From positions 230,859-294,858 of the forward strand of contig MNCI01013629.1 of the NCBI GenBank assembly GCA_015680685.1: a stretch of 64,000 nt of DNA. The letters are read 5' to 3'. The notes under the pieces were generated by a model that made no database searches, was not told the DNA's origin, and worked only from the letters and a program-made list of their open reading frames with translations. Positions within the stretch are counted from its first letter, which is position 1. Each line of letters opens with the position of its first letter. A program made the translations under genes and the position numbers. Source of the stretch: Gnetum montanum. Taxonomy: Eukaryota > Streptophyta > Gnetopsida > Gnetales > Gnetaceae. Of the stretch, positions 63,190-64,000 are shown piece by piece.

Positions 63190-64000
63190 AGAAAGATTAT
63201 TACAATCGTTAATGCAAAAACTCAAGGAGAAGTGGTTTATTACAACAATGCTGAAAGAGCTTCAAGAGTTGGATAAGGAGGAGGAGGTGTCCTAGAGGCA
63301 AACATGCTAGGCACAGTGGCTCCAAGAGGGGGATCAGTATACATGGTTCTTTTTTGCTACAGCTCATTCTGCTTGTATGTCTGAATAGATACCCAGTTTA
63401 ACTGTTGTAGGGGTTTCGATGGAGGGGCAACGTGAGGCTGCCCAGACAATGCTGAATTATTGGTTTGAGATCTGCACATTGCCTAGGCAACTTGAAGTTG
63501 GGGGAGGAGGATAATCAGTGGTTGCGTGCACCTTTCAGTCAAGTTGAGCCAGGGAAGGCATTGGTTTCTATGAAAGGGGGGAGGACACCTAGTCCTGATG
63601 GGTGGCCTATAGAGTTTTTTCGAACTTTCTTTGATGTGCTAGGGGAGAATATTCTAGATGCTTCTAACATGATGCTATTTTGGGGGTAGGTTCGGAGGGA
63701 GATTAACTACTCTTGGTTGGTGCTCATTCCAAAAAAGACTAACCCCTCAACCCATGAGCATTTTAGACCTATTGGTGTCTATAATACGTTGCTTAGGTTG
63801 TTCACAAAGATGTTGGTGGCTCAACTAGCACTCTTATGCATCAACTAGTGGGGGAACCACAGCCTGGTTTTGTCAAGGGGAGATATATACAGGACTAGAT
63901 TATCGTGGTGCAAGAGGTGACGCATTCGCTTCGCATGACTAGATTTCCAAGTATGTGTTCGAAATTGGATATCACTAAAGCTTATGACATGATTTCCTGA
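63190..64000 (+). mobile_element. L18: LINE fragment running off the window end
   Basis: Starts in the EN/RT linker (ELQELDKEEEVS, AQWLQEGDQYTWFFFATAH) and continues into the reverse transcriptase: SPDGWPIEFFRTFFDVLGEN, INYSWLVLIPKKTNPSTHEH, FRPIGVYNTLLRLFTKMLV, then KLDITKAYDMIS at the last bases. Several stops and frameshifts. The 5' boundary is approximate. Confidence 0.82.

Overview
The window looks like a piece of a very large, repeat-rich plant nuclear genome. A gymnosperm-like genome is my best guess from the intron sizes, but that is inference. There is no prokaryotic organisation: no operons, tRNA, rRNA or CRISPR array that I can see. Two N-runs (11020-11391, 47309-47510) and several single N characters mark assembly joins.

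The only host gene I can support is a lacZ-type beta-galactosidase (glycoside hydrolase family 2) on the minus strand. Seven consecutive coding exons lie at 56174-56357, 35479-35544, 35028-35267, 16776-16982, 16351-16654, 15908-16067 and 15679-15787. All have GT/AG borders, phases that match exon to exon, and no stop codon. Two complete introns are about 20.6 kb and 17.8 kb. The introns at the two window edges are open-ended (more than 7.6 kb and more than 15.6 kb). The exons carry both catalytic glutamates of the family; the codon of the presumed nucleophile is split by an intron.

Almost everything else is non-LTR retrotransposon (LINE) sequence in those introns. I recognise 18 copies plus one short tail, called L01 to L18 in order, covering about 46-47 kb (close to three quarters) by my boundary estimates. 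Layout: L01 (-) 1-209; L02 (+) 795-2214; L03 (+) 3257-9250, full length with a target-site duplication (TSD); L04/L05 (-) 10833-14752; L06/L07 (-) 17449-22990; L08 (+) 23013-27174; L09 (-) split by the nested L10 (+) 29411-34588; L11 (+) 36477-42937, full length; L12 (-) 42950-44345; L13 (+) 44662-47583; L14 (-) 50420-54560; L15 (+) 56745-59280; L16 and L17 (-) 61318-63009; L18 (+) 63190 to the window end. Ages range from GC-rich, nearly open copies (L01, L03, L10, L17) to AT-rich, stop-ridden ones.

A composite of the copies gives the element. ORF1 has a DUF4283-like domain and a CCHC zinc knuckle. ORF2 has an APE-type endonuclease, a reverse transcriptase with YADD, and a zf-RVT cysteine/histidine motif. 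After these comes a C-terminal extension that I do not know from standard plant L1 elements: a conserved domain of about 150-190 residues, followed by one of two tails. Subfamily 1 (L03, L06, L08) ends in a short amphipathic helix. Subfamily 2 (L10, L11, L12, L13, L14, L17, and by the coiled coil L04 and L16) has a charged coiled coil, then a roughly 70-residue module resembling a DnaJ J-domain, with an HPD tripeptide in the best copies and a closing C-x-C-x-x-L-P motif. A LINE carrying its own J-domain-like module is the most interesting thing here.

The rest is AT-rich intron with several lower-copy repeats: R (713-794 plus 2215-3075, and 28010-29190), S (three copies), T (two copies) and a short direct-repeat pair near 14.8/15.4 kb.
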